A DNA stretch of 64,000 nucleotides from Stutzerimonas urumqiensis (GTDB lineage: Bacteria; Pseudomonadota; Gammaproteobacteria; Pseudomonadales; Pseudomonadaceae), in assembly GCF_003640395.1 (NCBI RefSeq), contig NZ_RBZQ01000002.1, positions 186,001 to 250,000 of the forward strand, read 5' to 3'. This document shows, one piece after another, positions 32,987 through 41,378 of this stretch; the first letter of the stretch is position 1, and every line of letters begins with the position of its first letter. Both the position numbers and the translations under genes were made by a program. A model generated the notes under the pieces. The model searched no databases, was not told the origin of the DNA, and saw nothing but the letters and a program-made list of their open reading frames with translations.

Positions 32987-33646
32987 ATGAACAGAAACGT
33001 CGCCGTGATCCTCGCCGGCAGTGGCGTCTACGACGGTTCGGAGATCTACGAAAGCGTCATCACCCTGCTGCGCCTCGACCAGCGCGGCGCCAAGGTGCAG
33101 TGCTTCGCACCCAACATTGCGCAGATGCACGTCATCAATCACCTGACCGGCGACGAGATGCCGGAAACCCGCAACGTGCTGGTCGAAGCCGCTCGCCTGG
33201 CACGCGGCAACATCAAGGATTTGCGCGAAGCCCGCGCCGAAGACTTCGATGCGCTGATCGTGCCCGGCGGGTTCGGCGCCGCGAAGAACCTCTGCAATTT
33301 CGCCGTTCGCGGCGCCCAGTGCAGCGTCGAGCCGCAGGTGCTGGAGGTCGCGCAGGCCTTCGCCAAGGCCGGCAAGCCGATCGGCCTGATGTGCATCGCA
33401 CCGACGATGGCGGTGCAGATCTTCGGCCAGGGCGTGACGGTCACGCTCGGCAGCGATGACGCCGAAGCAGCCGGCGCGGTTCGCGAAATGGGCGCGACCC
33501 ACGAGCCCTGCGAAGTCACCGAGATCGTCGAAGACACCACCCACAAGCTGGTGACGACACCGGCCTACATGCTCGCCCAATCGATCAGCGATGCAGCCTC
33601 CGGCATCTACAAGCTGGTCGATCGCGTCCTCGAACTGACGCACTGA
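32987..33646 (+). CDS. elbB: DJ-1/PfpI-superfamily glyoxalase ElbB
   Basis: A 219-residue protein of the ElbB (ElbA, YhbL) family. The sequence starts RNVAVILAGSGVYDGSEIYE and has the nucleophile-elbow cysteine in KPIGLMCIAPTMA. ElbB is described as a glyoxalase-like enzyme that was first linked to isoprenoid synthesis in E. coli; its physiological role is unsettled. The ATG has AGGAG seven to eleven bases upstream. It stands alone, divergent from hemB. Confidence 0.93.
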   Translation: MNRNVAVILAGSGVYDGSEIYESVITLLRLDQRGAKVQCFAPNIAQMHVINHLTGDEMPETRNVLVEAARLARGNIKDLREARAEDFDALIVPGGFGAAKNLCNFAVRGAQCSVEPQVLEVAQAFAKAGKPIGLMCIAPTMAVQIFGQGVTVTLGSDDAEAAGAVREMGATHEPCEVTEIVEDTTHKLVTTPAYMLAQSISDAASGIYKLVDRVLELTH

Positions 33647-33752
33647 CCGGTCCGCAGGCCGATCAGGCCAATCATCCGGTCGCTCCGGCCAGGCCCCTGG
33701 CCGGCCGGGGCGCGTTGCGGCAGCGTGCGACTCCCCACTGGCGGAGCGACCC

Positions 33753-34223
33753 ATGTCCCAGCACGACAACCCGCTACCTGAAGAAGAACGCCTGGCCGTG
33801 CGCCAGTTCTTCGAGCGCATCCCCTTCAATCGCTCGCTCGGCATCGAACTGGACGAAGTCTCGCGCGAGCGCGTGGTGATGCACCTGCCGATGAAACCCG
33901 AGCTGATCGGCAATTTCGTGCAGGGCATCCTGCATGGCGGCGTGATCGCTTCACTGCTGGACGTCGCCGGCGGCGCCATGGCGCTGGTCGGTGCCTTCGA
34001 GCGCCATCGACACCTGAGCACGCCGGAGCGCATGGCCAAACTCTCCCGCCTCGGCACCATCGACCTGCGAATCGACTACCTGCGACCCGGCCGCGGCGAG
34101 CGCTTCTCCGCCAGCGCGGTGCTGCTGCGCTCGGGCAACAAGGTGGCGGTGGTGCGTTCCGAATTGCACAACGAGCATCAGGTGCTGGTCGCCGCCGGTA
34201 CCGGCACCTACCTCTGCGGATGA
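33753..34223 (+). CDS. Hotdog-fold thioesterase family protein
   Basis: A 156-residue single-domain hotdog protein of the PaaI/YigI type. The central helix and catalytic region read VQGILHGGVIASLLDVAGGAMAL, followed by TIDLRIDYLRPGRGERFSA, the usual strand pattern. These enzymes hydrolyse acyl-CoA thioesters; the substrate is not evident. GGAG precedes the ATG by nine bases. It follows elbB by 106 bp in the same direction. Confidence 0.9.
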   Translation: MSQHDNPLPEEERLAVRQFFERIPFNRSLGIELDEVSRERVVMHLPMKPELIGNFVQGILHGGVIASLLDVAGGAMALVGAFERHRHLSTPERMAKLSRLGTIDLRIDYLRPGRGERFSASAVLLRSGNKVAVVRSELHNEHQVLVAAGTGTYLCG

Positions 34224-34332
34224 ACGGTAGCCGGGCAGGCTTGGTTATGCCTGCGGCTGCCCTTAGACTGCGCGGCCGCTGGCACATCGCCAGCCAATTC
34301 CGTCTCGGCAGGATGCCTTTGCGAGTACCGCC

Positions 34333-36468
34333 ATGCTGCTGCCGCGCTTCGTCTCCGAGCTGCCCGCCGACCAGATCGCCCTGCCCGATTGCTCCCATTC
34401 ACCGGCACTGGTGCTGCTGGCCTACCTGATCGCCAGTGCCGCCGGTTACACCGCGCTGGCCCTGGCCGGTCGCGTGCAAGGCAGCAGCCGTCGCGGCCGG
34501 CGAGAACTCTGGTGCCTGATCGGCGCGCTGGCACTGGGCGGCGGCATCTGGTCGATGCATTTCATCGCGATGCTGGCCTTCCAGGCGCCGGTCGCGATCC
34601 GCTATGACCATCGTATAACCCTTCTTTCCCTGGCGATTGCGGTGTCGGTGTCCTACGTGGTCATGCGCCTGCTCGCGCGCGATCGCCTCTGCGCGTGGCA
34701 ATACGCCGTCGGTGCGAGTGCGGCAGGGCTGGGCATCGCCGCCATGCACTACACCGGCATGGCGGCGATCCGCTCCGCGGCGCAGGCCTACTACGACCCG
34801 GTCGGCTTCGTGCTGTCGATCCTGATCGCCATCGGCGCCTCGCTCGCCGCCTTGCTGCTGGCCTTCCACTTTCGCGGCAAGGCCATGCGTGGCCTGCATT
34901 GGCAGCGCGTGCTCAGCAGCCTGGCGATGGGCGCGGCGATCGTTTCGATGCACTTCGTCGGCATGCAGGCGATGACGCTGAGCGTTCCGGCCGACAGCCT
35001 GGCGAGTGCTGGCGCACACCTGCTGCATGCGCAAAACGGCCCGCTGGCGCTGATGGTCGGGTTCGTTGCGCTGGCGATCATCGTGACCGGTATTGCCGCC
35101 AGTTGGGCGGAGCAGCGCTTCAGCGAGCAGCGTGCGCAGCTGGAACAGGCGCAGAACCGCCTCGCCTCCGTGATGCAGTACGACCCCCTGACCGACCTGC
35201 TCAACGGGCATGCCTTCAGCAATGCCGCCGGCGGCATCCTGTCCGGCAGCGAGGGCCGCTGCCTGGCGCTGCTCACGCTCGACCTCGATCACTTCAAGCG
35301 CATCAACGACAGCCTCGGGCACCGCGCCGGCGACGAAATACTGCGCCAGGTCGGACAGCGTATCCGCGCCATGCTCGGCTCGCAGGACATCCTGGCGCGG
35401 TTCGCCGCGGACGAATTCTGCATGCTCGTCCAGGCCGAGGACGCGCACAGGGCCGAGCGCCTCGCCGCACGGATCATCACCCAGCTGCAGCCCCCCTTCA
35501 GCGTCGGCACGGTGCAGCTTCGGCTAACCGCCAGCATCGGGCTGAGCGTGACGCCCGAAGACGGCGCTCGCTTCGACGACCTGTTCCGCAAGGCCAGCCT
35601 GGCCCTCGGTCAATGCAAGGCCAGCGGGCGCAACCGGGCGCTGCGCTTCACCGCCGAGCTGGAAACCCAGGCGCATCTCGACCTGCGGCTGGAACACGAC
35701 CTGCGCCAATCGATCAAGGACGGTCAGCTGCGCGTGCATTACCAACCCATCGTCGACTGCGACAGCGGCCGCGTGATCGGGCTGGAAGCCCTGGCGCGCT
35801 GGACTCACCCGATCCACGGCCCGATAAACCCCGAACGCTTCGTCGACCTGGCGGAGCGCAACGGCTTCATCGACGAGCTCGACCTCTGGGTGACTCGCCG
35901 CGCCTGCCGCGACCTGCGCAGCCTGCGTCAGGGCGGGCACCCCGCGTTGCGCGTCGCGGTCAATTGCTCGGCGCTGAACCTGATCAATCCGGATTTCCCC
36001 GCAGCGCTGGCCGAGGCACTGGCCGACACCGGGCTCGAACCCGAGCGGCTGACCGTCGAGATCACCGAGAACGCGCTGATGAACGACCTCAACGCCGCCA
36101 TCGAGGTCCTCGAAACGATCCGCCAGCTGGGCGTGAAGGTGTCGATCGACGACTTCGGCACCGGCTACTCGTCGCTCGCCTACCTGCGCCGGTTGCCGGT
36201 CGACACCCTGAAGGTCGACCGCTCGTTCGTCAGGGAGATCACCGAGCAGGCGAGCGATCGCGCCATCACCGCGGCCATCGTCGCGATGGCTCACAAGCTG
36301 CAGCTGCGAGTCGTTGCCGAAGGGGTGGAAACTGCCGCGCAGCGCGACTTCCTGTCGCTCAATGGCTGCGACATGATTCAGGGTTACCTGTACAGCCAGC
36401 CGCTTGCCCTGGCGGATCTGGAAGCCTGGCTCGCCGAGCGGGAAGACGTCAGCGCCGCAACCGTGTGA
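34333..36468 (+). CDS. MHYT-GGDEF(AADEF)-EAL c-di-GMP protein
   Basis: A 711-residue inner-membrane signalling protein. Residues about 15-255 form the seven-helix MHYT sensor with the repeated motifs SMHFIAMLAF, AMHYTGMAAI and SMHFVGMQAM. A GGDEF domain follows, in which the active-site signature is AADEF (358-362). The EAL phosphodiesterase domain begins with LEALARW (EAL at 485-487) and retains NCSALN, EITENAL, IDDFGTGYSS, KVDRSFV and VAEGVET. It should degrade c-di-GMP rather than make it. MHYT domains are proposed to sense diatomic gases via copper or heme. P. aeruginosa MucR and NbdA share this layout; NbdA also has a degenerate signature. It overlaps the next, convergent gene by 20 bp. 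Confidence 0.95.
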   Translation: MLLPRFVSELPADQIALPDCSHSPALVLLAYLIASAAGYTALALAGRVQGSSRRGRRELWCLIGALALGGGIWSMHFIAMLAFQAPVAIRYDHRITLLSLAIAVSVSYVVMRLLARDRLCAWQYAVGASAAGLGIAAMHYTGMAAIRSAAQAYYDPVGFVLSILIAIGASLAALLLAFHFRGKAMRGLHWQRVLSSLAMGAAIVSMHFVGMQAMTLSVPADSLASAGAHLLHAQNGPLALMVGFVALAIIVTGIAASWAEQRFSEQRAQLEQAQNRLASVMQYDPLTDLLNGHAFSNAAGGILSGSEGRCLALLTLDLDHFKRINDSLGHRAGDEILRQVGQRIRAMLGSQDILARFAADEFCMLVQAEDAHRAERLAARIITQLQPPFSVGTVQLRLTASIGLSVTPEDGARFDDLFRKASLALGQCKASGRNRALRFTAELETQAHLDLRLEHDLRQSIKDGQLRVHYQPIVDCDSGRVIGLEALARWTHPIHGPINPERFVDLAERNGFIDELDLWVTRRACRDLRSLRQGGHPALRVAVNCSALNLINPDFPAALAEALADTGLEPERLTVEITENALMNDLNAAIEVLETIRQLGVKVSIDDFGTGYSSLAYLRRLPVDTLKVDRSFVREITEQASDRAITAAIVAMAHKLQLRVVAEGVETAAQRDFLSLNGCDMIQGYLYSQPLALADLEAWLAEREDVSAATV

Positions 36469-36898
36469 GCAGGCGATCGAGCGCGTTGGCGAATGCCTGG
36501 CGATCCCGCTCGCCGTAAGCGCCCTGACCACCGGATACCGCACCCTGCTCGCGCAGATCGGTGAACAGGTTGCGTACCGCCAGCCGCTCGCCCATGTTGC
36601 GTTCGTCGAACTCGCGCCCTCGCGGGTCGAGCGCGGCGACGCCCTTTTTCACCAGCCGATCGGCCAGCGGCACGTCGCTGCAAATCACCAGATCGCCCGG
36701 CGCGGCGTGCTCGACGAGGTAATCGTCGGCCGCGTCCGGCCCGCTCGGCACCACGACCAGCCGAACGCAGGCGAAGGCCGGCCGGGCCACCGCCTGGCCG
36801 GCGACCAGCACCACCTCGAATCCTCGCTTGAGCGCGAAGCGAACCACCTGGTCCCTGGCCATGCGCGGACAGGCATCGGCATCGATCCAGACACGCAT
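36449..36898 (-). CDS. YaiI/YqxD-family (UPF0178, DUF188) protein
   Basis: A 149-residue protein with the PIN-like DUF188 pattern: MRVWIDADACPRMARDQV at the N-terminus, SGPDAADDYLVEHAAPGDLVICSD and ALDPRGREFDERNMGERLAVR. Acidic residues suggest a metal-dependent nuclease fold, but no activity is established for the family. Its 3' end overlaps the MHYT-EAL gene by 20 bp in the opposite direction. Confidence 0.92.
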   Translation of the reverse strand: MRVWIDADACPRMARDQVVRFALKRGFEVVLVAGQAVARPAFACVRLVVVPSGPDAADDYLVEHAAPGDLVICSDVPLADRLVKKGVAALDPRGREFDERNMGERLAVRNLFTDLREQGAVSGGQGAYGERDRQAFANALDRLLTRLRR

Positions 36899-36923
36899 TC
36901 GTCAGTCTCCGCTCGAAGAAGGG

Positions 36924-37556
36924 TCAGGACGCCGTGCGACGCACCGTCGCCAGCAGCGCCGCGGCCCCGACGAACAGCGAGGCGAAGGTGCGGTTCATCA
37001 CGCGCTGCTGGCGCGGCGTACGGAGCAGCCGCAACACCTTCGCCGCCAGCCCGGTGTAGCCGGCCATGACGATCAGATCGACCACGACCATCGTCACGCC
37101 GATGACCAGGTACTGCTCCAGCAGCGGGCGTGCGGGATCGATGAATTGCGGCAGCACCGCCAGCATGAACACCACGGCCTTGGGGTTGCTGGCATTGACC
37201 AGGAACCCCCGCGCGACCAGCGACCAGGGCCTGGCGCTGCTCGCGTCCTGGCCGGCCTGGGGAAGCTCGGCCGGCCGCGCCTGCCATTGCTTGATCGCCA
37301 GCCACACCAGGTAGGCGACCCCGAACCACTTGATCAACGTGAAGGCCAGCGCTGAGGTGGCCAGCACCGCGCCGACGCCGGCCGCCACGACCGCGATCTG
37401 CAGGGCGAGCCCAAGCTGCAGGCCGATGGCGTTCCAGTAGCCGCGCCAGAAGCCGTGCTGCAAGCCGCTGGACATGGAGGCGATCGCTCCCGCACCAGGC
37501 GACAGGCTAATGACGCAAGATGCGACGAAGAAGGCGAGCCAGGTGTCCAGCGTCAC
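36924..37556 (-). CDS. LysE/RhtB-family amino acid exporter (GTG start)
   Basis: A 210-residue membrane protein with six hydrophobic segments and the family motif SLSPGAGAIASMSSGLQHG near the N-terminus, plus VNASNPKAVVFMLAVLPQF. Members export amino acids such as threonine, homoserine, lysine or arginine; the substrate cannot be assigned. The start is a GTG at 37556 with GGAG nine bases upstream, and the family-like sequence begins there (TLDTWLAFFVAS). Confidence 0.92.
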   Translation of the reverse strand: MTLDTWLAFFVASCVISLSPGAGAIASMSSGLQHGFWRGYWNAIGLQLGLALQIAVVAAGVGAVLATSALAFTLIKWFGVAYLVWLAIKQWQARPAELPQAGQDASSARPWSLVARGFLVNASNPKAVVFMLAVLPQFIDPARPLLEQYLVIGVTMVVVDLIVMAGYTGLAAKVLRLLRTPRQQRVMNRTFASLFVGAAALLATVRRTAS

Positions 37557-37576
37557 GTCAGTGTCTCCAGAGCGAA

Positions 37577-37599
37577 GCCGGCGGCGCGAGGCCGCCGGC
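37577..37599 (-). terminator. Hairpin after the TerC gene
   Basis: A 9-bp perfect stem (GCCGGCGGC/GCCGCCGGC, five-base loop) lies 8 bp after the terC-like stop. No T-run follows; it separates the TerC and LysE genes. Confidence 0.45.
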
Positions 37600-37607
37600 A
37601 ACGGGCA

Positions 37608-38339
37608 TCAGGCGTCCGGCGTCTTGCGTGCCAGCGCGCCGCGCAGCTTGATGTTGAGCGCCTCGACCGCCAACGAGAACGCCATCGCGAAGTACACGTA
37701 GCCCTTGGGTACATGCACGTCGAAGGCCTCGGCGATCAGCACGGTACCGACCACTACCAGGAACGACAGCGCCAGCATTTTCAGCGACGGATGCTTGTCG
37801 ATGAACGACGAGATGGTACCGGCGGCGAGCATCATGACGCCGACCGAGATGACGATCGCGGCCACCATGACCGGCACGTTCTGCACCAGGCCGACGGCGG
37901 TGATCACCGAGTCGAGCGAGAACACGATATCGATGATCGCGATCTGGATGATGATCGACATGAAGCCGCGCGCCTTGGCGTTCGTCGCCGTGTCGCCCTG
38001 CTCCGCGCCTTCCATGCTGTGCCAGATCTCCAGCGTGCTCTTGAACAGCAGGAACAAACCGCCGAAGAACAGGATGAGGTCACGCCCGGAAATGCCCTGA
38101 CCCATGACATGGAACAGGTCGTTGGTCAGCTGCATCACCCAGGTGATCGACAGCAGCAACAGGATCCGCGTACCCATCGCCAGCGCCAGGCCGAAGAACC
38201 GCGCGCGCGGCTGTTGCTCCGCGGGCAGGCGGGAGACGAGGATGGAGATGAAGATGATGTTGTCGATGCCCAGGACGATTTCCAGCGCGGTCAGCGTCAG
38301 AAAGGCGACCCAAATTTCGGGGTTGGCGAGCCATTCCAT
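37608..38339 (-). CDS. TerC-family integral membrane protein
   Basis: A 243-residue membrane protein with about seven helices. TerC hallmarks are LEIVLGIDNIIFISIL and IIIQIAIIDIVFSLDSVITAVG, each with the acidic residues thought to bind metal ions. Family members are tied to tellurite resistance, manganese export and metal loading of secreted proteins. The gene is followed by the LysE gene and preceded 6 bp upstream by the mscS-like gene on the same strand, so the ABC-F, MscS and TerC genes probably form one transcript. Confidence 0.93.
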   Translation of the reverse strand: MEWLANPEIWVAFLTLTALEIVLGIDNIIFISILVSRLPAEQQPRARFFGLALAMGTRILLLLSITWVMQLTNDLFHVMGQGISGRDLILFFGGLFLLFKSTLEIWHSMEGAEQGDTATNAKARGFMSIIIQIAIIDIVFSLDSVITAVGLVQNVPVMVAAIVISVGVMMLAAGTISSFIDKHPSLKMLALSFLVVVGTVLIAEAFDVHVPKGYVYFAMAFSLAVEALNIKLRGALARKTPDA

Positions 38340-38345
38340 CAGTGG

Positions 38346-38933
38346 TTATTTCTCTTGGTTGTTGGTGGGATTGAACACGCTCAGATCGCTGCCGCGCCAA
38401 CGGCGCACCGCTTTCTGGAAAAACATGCTGTTGGGGATGTGGACAAGATTGTTCGCGCCGGATTCGGCCGTTTCCTCGAGACTGGTATAGAGCAGGTTGA
38501 TCGCCGCGACCCGGCCCTTGATGCCTGGCTTGTCGGTCGCATCGACGATTTCGACCACGTCGCCGATGCGAAAGGGCCCGACCGTCAGGATCATCACCGC
38601 GCAAAGCAGGTTCGACAGGACGCTCCATATCGCGAAAAAGGCGACCGCCGCCACCGCGACGAAGCCGGAAAAGGCCGTCCAGAGCACCGTTGCGGAAACG
38701 CCGAAGCGCTCCAGCACCATGATCAGCGCGCCACCGAGGATGAACCACCGAACCCCGCCACGCACCGGCAGCAGAAGCTCCGGCGGGAGCGGATAGCGTT
38801 CGGACAGGCCGGTGATGGCACGGGTGGTCAGCCGCTGCAGCACATAGGCGACCACCAGAATCAGGACGACCTGGCCGAGCAGCAGCAATTGCGCGCCCCA
38901 TTCGTCGGCGAGCCTGAGCAGCGTATCGTTCAT
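38346..38933 (-). CDS. Small MscS-family mechanosensitive channel
   Basis: A 195-residue membrane protein with three or four hydrophobic segments, then an MscS beta domain (VGPFRIGDVVEIVDATDKPG, VAAINLLYTSLEET, VHIPNSMFFQKAV). The large C-terminal vestibule domain of MscS is missing, so this is a minimal form. The pore helix AFSGFVAVAAVAFFAIWSVL is Ala/Phe-rich. The start overlaps the stop of the ABC-F gene by ATGA, which implies coupling. Confidence 0.9.
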   Translation of the reverse strand: MNDTLLRLADEWGAQLLLLGQVVLILVVAYVLQRLTTRAITGLSERYPLPPELLLPVRGGVRWFILGGALIMVLERFGVSATVLWTAFSGFVAVAAVAFFAIWSVLSNLLCAVMILTVGPFRIGDVVEIVDATDKPGIKGRVAAINLLYTSLEETAESGANNLVHIPNSMFFQKAVRRWRGSDLSVFNPTNNQEK

Positions 38934-40840
38934 GTGGCCGCCTCCAGCTGGGCCTGCAGGTCTTCCAGGGCTTGCAGCGCCTCGAGCCAGGCTTCTTCGA
39001 GCGACGACTCCTGCACCTTCAGCGAAGCCTGCTCGGCCAGGCGCTCGCGCAGCTCATCCTTGCGCGCCGCCTCGTACAGCGACGCATCGCCCAGCTGCGC
39101 CTCGAGCGCGGCGAGCCGGGCCTGGACCTGGCCCAGTTCCTTTTCCAGCTTGTCTACTTCGCGCTTGTGCGGCGCCAATTGCTGACGCAGCGCGGCCGCC
39201 GCCTGGCGCTGGGCGCGGCGGTCGGTCTTGTCGCCCGAGGCTACGGGCGTATCGGCCGTCTGCTGACGGCTGCGGAAATCGATCAGCCAGCGCGAGTAAT
39301 CCTCGAGATCGCCCTCGAACTCCACGATGCGCCCGTCGGCCACCAGCAGGAACTCGTCGGTGGTGCTCTTGAGCAGATGCCGATCGTGCGACACCACGAC
39401 GACGGCGCCTTCGAACTCCTGCAACGCGAGCGTCAGGGCCAGGCGCATTTCCAGATCGAGGTGGTTGGTCGGCTCGTCCAGCAGCAGCAGGTTCGGCTTG
39501 TCCCAGGCGATCAACGCGAGCGCCAGCCGGGCCTTCTCGCCACCGGAGAAGCGCAGCACCGGTTCGTCGCAGCGCTCGCCCCGAAAATCGAACCCGCCGA
39601 GGAAATCGCGCAGCGTCTGCTCGCGTTCCTGTGGCGCAAGCCGCTGAAGGTGCAACAGCGGGCTGGCCTTCGGGTCGAGGGCATCGAGCTGATGCTGGGC
39701 GAAATAGCCGACAACCAGATTCTCGCCCCGCGTGACGCGACCGGCGAGCGGTGCCAGCTCGCCGGCCAAGGTCTTGATCAGTGTCGACTTGCCGGCGCCG
39801 TTCGGCCCGAGCAGACCGATCCGCGCGCCTGGCGCCAGTTGCAACTTGACCTTGTCGAGCACCGCCTTGTCGCCATAACCAAGCCGACCCTCGGCCATGT
39901 CCAGCAGCGGGCTGGATACCTTGTCCGCTTCGCGAAAACGGAAATCGAACGGCGAATCCACGTGCGCAGGCGCCAGCTCCTCCAGGCGCTCCAGCGCCTT
40001 GATGCGGCTCTGCGCCTGGCGTGCCTTGGTGGCCTTGGCCTTGAACCGGCGGATGAAGCTTTCCATGTGGGCGCGCTGCGCCTGTTGCTTCTCGAACGCC
40101 TGTTGCTGCTGCGCGAGCCGTTCGGCGCGGGTGCGCTCGAACGCCGAATAACCCCCGCGATACAGCGTGAGGGTCCGTTGCTCGAGATGGATCACGTGGC
40201 CGACCACCGCATCGAGGAAATCGCGGTCGTGGGAAATCAGCAGCAGCGTGCCGGGGTAGCCGGTGAGCCAGTCCTCGAGCCAGAGGATCGCATCGAGGTC
40301 CAGGTGGTTGGTCGGCTCGTCCAGCAGCAACAGGTCGGACGGGCACATCAGGGCCTGCGCGAGGTTGAGGCGCATGCGCCAGCCACCGGAAAAGTCGCCG
40401 ACGCGCCGGTCCATCTGTTCGCTCGTGAAGCCCAACCCGGCCAGCAGCTTGCGCGCCCGGGCATCGGCGGTGTAGCCATCGGCGGCATCGAATTCGGCGT
40501 GCAGGCGGGCCAGTCGCGTGCCGTCGCCCTGCGCTTCGGCGTCGGCCAGCTGTGCCTGCACCTGACGCAGGTGAACGTCGCCGTCGAGCACATAGTCGAC
40601 CGCCAGCCGCTCGAGGTTATCGACCTCCTGCCGCATGTGCGCGATGCGCCAGTCGGGGGGCAGGTCGCAATCGCCGCCGTCCGGGCCCAGCTCTCCGCGC
40701 AGCAGGGCGAACAGGCTGGATTTGCCGGCGCCATTGGCGCCAACCAGTCCGGCTTTCTGGCCGGGATGCAAGGTGAGTTCGGCGCCCTCGAGCAGCCGCT
40801 GGGGGCCTCGCTGAAGCGTCAGGTCGTTTAGTCGGATCAT
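38930..40840 (-). CDS. ABC-F ATPase, YheS-type
   Basis: A 636-residue soluble ABC-F protein with two nucleotide-binding domains and no membrane segment. Walker A motifs are GANGAGKSS and GPNGAGKST; signature motifs are DFSGGWRMRL and RFSGGEKARL; Walker B segments end LLLDEPTNHLDLD and LLLDEPTNHLDLE. The linker between domains is rich in Arg/Lys/Gln, and the C-terminal 90 residues form a coiled coil. The whole sequence follows E. coli YheS more than EttA or Uup. ABC-F proteins act on ribosomes, resolving stalled translation. It is the first gene of the run with mscS and terC. Confidence 0.95.
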   Translation of the reverse strand: MIRLNDLTLQRGPQRLLEGAELTLHPGQKAGLVGANGAGKSSLFALLRGELGPDGGDCDLPPDWRIAHMRQEVDNLERLAVDYVLDGDVHLRQVQAQLADAEAQGDGTRLARLHAEFDAADGYTADARARKLLAGLGFTSEQMDRRVGDFSGGWRMRLNLAQALMCPSDLLLLDEPTNHLDLDAILWLEDWLTGYPGTLLLISHDRDFLDAVVGHVIHLEQRTLTLYRGGYSAFERTRAERLAQQQQAFEKQQAQRAHMESFIRRFKAKATKARQAQSRIKALERLEELAPAHVDSPFDFRFREADKVSSPLLDMAEGRLGYGDKAVLDKVKLQLAPGARIGLLGPNGAGKSTLIKTLAGELAPLAGRVTRGENLVVGYFAQHQLDALDPKASPLLHLQRLAPQEREQTLRDFLGGFDFRGERCDEPVLRFSGGEKARLALALIAWDKPNLLLLDEPTNHLDLEMRLALTLALQEFEGAVVVVSHDRHLLKSTTDEFLLVADGRIVEFEGDLEDYSRWLIDFRSRQQTADTPVASGDKTDRRAQRQAAAALRQQLAPHKREVDKLEKELGQVQARLAALEAQLGDASLYEAARKDELRERLAEQASLKVQESSLEEAWLEALQALEDLQAQLEAAT

Positions 40841-40898
40841 AATGGCGGCGGAGTCTATCAGTTCGGCCGAAATGGCCGCTCGGCAAAAAGGGTTACCA

Positions 40899-41378
40899 AT
40901 GGCTTCGGACCAACTCTGGCGCTTCGCGCTCCGCTGCTACGCCCAACCCGGCGTGGAACAGGCCTGCCTGCGGCTGCAAGCCGAGGGGGCCAACGTCTGC
41001 CTGCTGCTGTGCGGCGCCTGGCTGGAGAGCCGTCAGGTGCCGGTCGATGCCGATCGACTGCATGCGCTGAACGAATGCGGCGGTCGCTGGCAGTCGGAGG
41101 TGGTCGAGCCGCTTCGGGCGCTGCGCCAGTGCTGGCGGTCAGCGGCCAGGACGGATGCCGACCTCGACACCCTGCGTGAAGGTGTCAAATCGCTGGAGCT
41201 GACGGCCGAGCGCGTGCTGCTGGAGCGACTCGAAATCCTCGCCGGTCCCTGGGCGGCACAGCCGCCAGCGGCGGGCTGGCTCGAAGCGCTCTGGCCGAGC
41301 GCCGACCCGGATCAGCTTCAGTCACTGGCGATCATCCGGGCCGGTGCGCATCAGGCTCAGCTGGCCGGCGAGGTCTGA
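40899..41378 (+). CDS. TIGR02444-family protein
   Basis: A 159-residue, Leu/Ala/Arg-rich helical protein. The start LWRFALRCYAQPGVEQACLRLQ and GANVCLLLCGAWLE match the TIGR02444 family of unknown function found in pseudomonads next to the ABC-F gene. I use the ATG at 40899, which has AAAGGG upstream; the frame is open further left but overlaps the divergent ABC-F promoter region. Its end overlaps algP by 22 bp, convergent. Confidence 0.88.
   Translation: MASDQLWRFALRCYAQPGVEQACLRLQAEGANVCLLLCGAWLESRQVPVDADRLHALNECGGRWQSEVVEPLRALRQCWRSAARTDADLDTLREGVKSLELTAERVLLERLEILAGPWAAQPPAAGWLEALWPSADPDQLQSLAIIRAGAHQAQLAGEV

Noticed and set aside
33647..33752. Terminator between elbB and the thioesterase gene
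   Set aside because: Only a 6-bp stem (GGCCAG/CTGGCC) without a T-run is seen; too weak to list as a terminator.
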